64,000 nt of DNA. It comes from an uncultured Pelagibacteraceae bacterium. GTDB taxonomy: Bacteria; Pseudomonadota; Alphaproteobacteria; Pelagibacterales; Pelagibacteraceae. The notes under the pieces are model-generated. The model saw nothing but the letters and a program-made list of their open reading frames with translations, did not search any database and was not told the origin of the DNA. Location of the stretch: positions 79,501 to 143,500 of the forward strand of contig CACLYO010000001.1 in assembly GCA_902611145.1 (NCBI GenBank), read 5' to 3'. This document shows, piece after piece, positions 63,321 to 64,000 of this stretch (the stretch's first letter is position 1; each line of letters begins with the position of its first letter). Both the position numbers and the translations under genes were made by a program.

Positions 63321-64000
63321 ATGCTATTTTATAAAAAAAAAATATTAAATATTTTTTACATTTTTTTGACAACCCATCTGGTCGTATGGACAATTGTTCC
63401 ATCATTAACTAATCATAATTTGCCCCTAGATACTATCGAAGCTTTAGCATGGGGAAGCAATTTAGATTGGGGATTTAATAAACATCCACCAATGAGTGCA
63501 TTTGTAGCTGGTATCTTTTTTTACTTTTTTGGAGCTCAAGATTGGGCTTATTATTTATTAAGCCAAATTTGTGTTATTATTTCTTTTATTGCAGTTTTTA
63601 AGTTTGCGGAAGATTTTTTTAAAAACAAAACTCTTTGTTTATTATCAGTTCTATTACTTGAAGGGATTTATTTTTATAATTTCACCACTCCTGAATTTAA
63701 CGTGAATGTTTGTTTGATGCCTTTCTGGTCATTAACAGTTTTATATATATGGAAAGCATATAAAGATAATAAAATTATCGATTGGTTTTTGGCAGGATTA
63801 TTTTCTGGATTTGGTTTTTTATCAAAATACCTATTTATTTATTTAGGAGTAGGAGTAGATATTTTTTTAATTTATATGATTTATAAAAAGAAACTTGATC
63901 TTAAATGTTTAGTATCGTTGGTTCCTTTTCTAATAGTTTTGTTTCCACATTTAATTTGGTTAGCTGAAAATAATTATATGACTATTACATATGGAATAGA
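63321..64000 (+). CDS. GT39/ArnT-like membrane glycosyltransferase, N-terminal part (runs off window)
   Basis: At least 226 residues from ATG 63321, open at the window end. After the first helix, the loop PLDTIEALAWG carries the acidic pair expected for the GT-C catalytic site, then NKHPPMSAFVAGIFFYFFG starts helix 2 with the His-Pro-Pro motif of PMT/ArnT-type polyprenyl-phosphate-sugar transferases. At least six more hydrophobic segments follow. Donor would be an undecaprenyl-phosphate sugar; acceptor unknown. It is divergent from dksA. Confidence 0.78.
   Translation, partial: MLFYKKKILNIFYIFLTTHLVVWTIVPSLTNHNLPLDTIEALAWGSNLDWGFNKHPPMSAFVAGIFFYFFGAQDWAYYLLSQICVIISFIAVFKFAEDFFKNKTLCLLSVLLLEGIYFYNFTTPEFNVNVCLMPFWSLTVLYIWKAYKDNKIIDWFLAGLFSGFGFLSKYLFIYLGVGVDIFLIYMIYKKKLDLKCLVSLVPFLIVLFPHLIWLAENNYMTITYGI

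Overview
The window is about 64 kb of a very AT-rich, tightly packed alphaproteobacterial chromosome. Gene content and order point to the marine SAR11 clade (Pelagibacterales, 'Candidatus Pelagibacter'-like). The evidence is: a proteorhodopsin gene followed by ferredoxin and a reductase; a 5S rRNA gene standing apart from 16S-23S beside surface-polysaccharide genes; alphaproteobacterial gene orders (tkt-DUF4164-zapA, yebC-ruvC-tolQRAB-pal-cpoB-tilS-ftsH-folP-glmM, xseB-ispA-dxs, glyQ-glyS-ppdK); TrcR and alpha-type DksA; and intergenic gaps usually below 100 bp. The clade assignment is an inference from memory of SAR11 genomes; no search was run.

Layout. 1-3981: end of a variable surface-glycan region (glycosyltransferase fragment, WecB, GDP-fucose synthase-like enzyme, SDR epimerase), the lone 5S rRNA, then one more glycosyltransferase. 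4075-9013: rpmJ, a possible 23-residue membrane peptide, the three-gene proton-translocating transhydrogenase, transaldolase, and an unidentified multispan membrane protein. 9017-10155 (minus): initiator tRNA, rpsU, trcR, rpmE. 10191-17309 (minus): tkt-gap-pgk-fba-thiE-efp-suhB, a compact carbon-metabolism operon. 17366-20684: coiled-coil protein, zapA, 5-formyl-THF cyclo-ligase, a YmdB-like phosphoesterase, yebC and a RuvC-like nuclease. 20742-33068: tol-pal envelope genes, tilS, ftsH, folP, glmM, thiD, purA. 33065-37524 (mostly minus): rpoH, rluD, tRNA-Arg, an ABC exporter, tsaC. 37545-43311: xseB-ispA-dxs, aroC, pdxH, ispB. 43422-49825: SohB/SppA-like protease, glyQS, ppdK. 49868-51690: nadC-nadA. 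51746-55314: tRNA-Leu followed by a four-gene glycan mini-island. 55319-64000: ygfZ, pyrC, an SMR transporter, propionyl-CoA synthetase-like enzyme, proteorhodopsin-ferredoxin-FNR-GST, dksA, and a truncated GT39-like glycosyltransferase.

How it fits together. The carbon genes (class I aldolase, Pgk, a GAPDH lacking the usual NAD-determining Asp, transketolase, transaldolase, PPDK) suit gluconeogenesis plus pentose-phosphate flux. Transhydrogenase and the ferredoxin-FNR pair handle NADPH, and proteorhodopsin supplies light-driven proton motive force. ThiE and ThiD are present without ThiC in the window. Dxs, IspA and IspB supply isoprenoids, but no retinal-forming gene is visible here.

No gene-free stretch reaches 300 bp. 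The longest, 59827-60031 before proteorhodopsin, holds a hairpin and a perfect 18-bp palindrome. I saw no CRISPR array, insertion sequence, integrase, restriction system or phage module. Most of the window is core genome. The main points for a second look are the 5S boundary, the tRNA-Leu island, the proteorhodopsin control region, the GAPDH cofactor site, the phage-type RuvC without RuvAB, and several non-AUG start sites.
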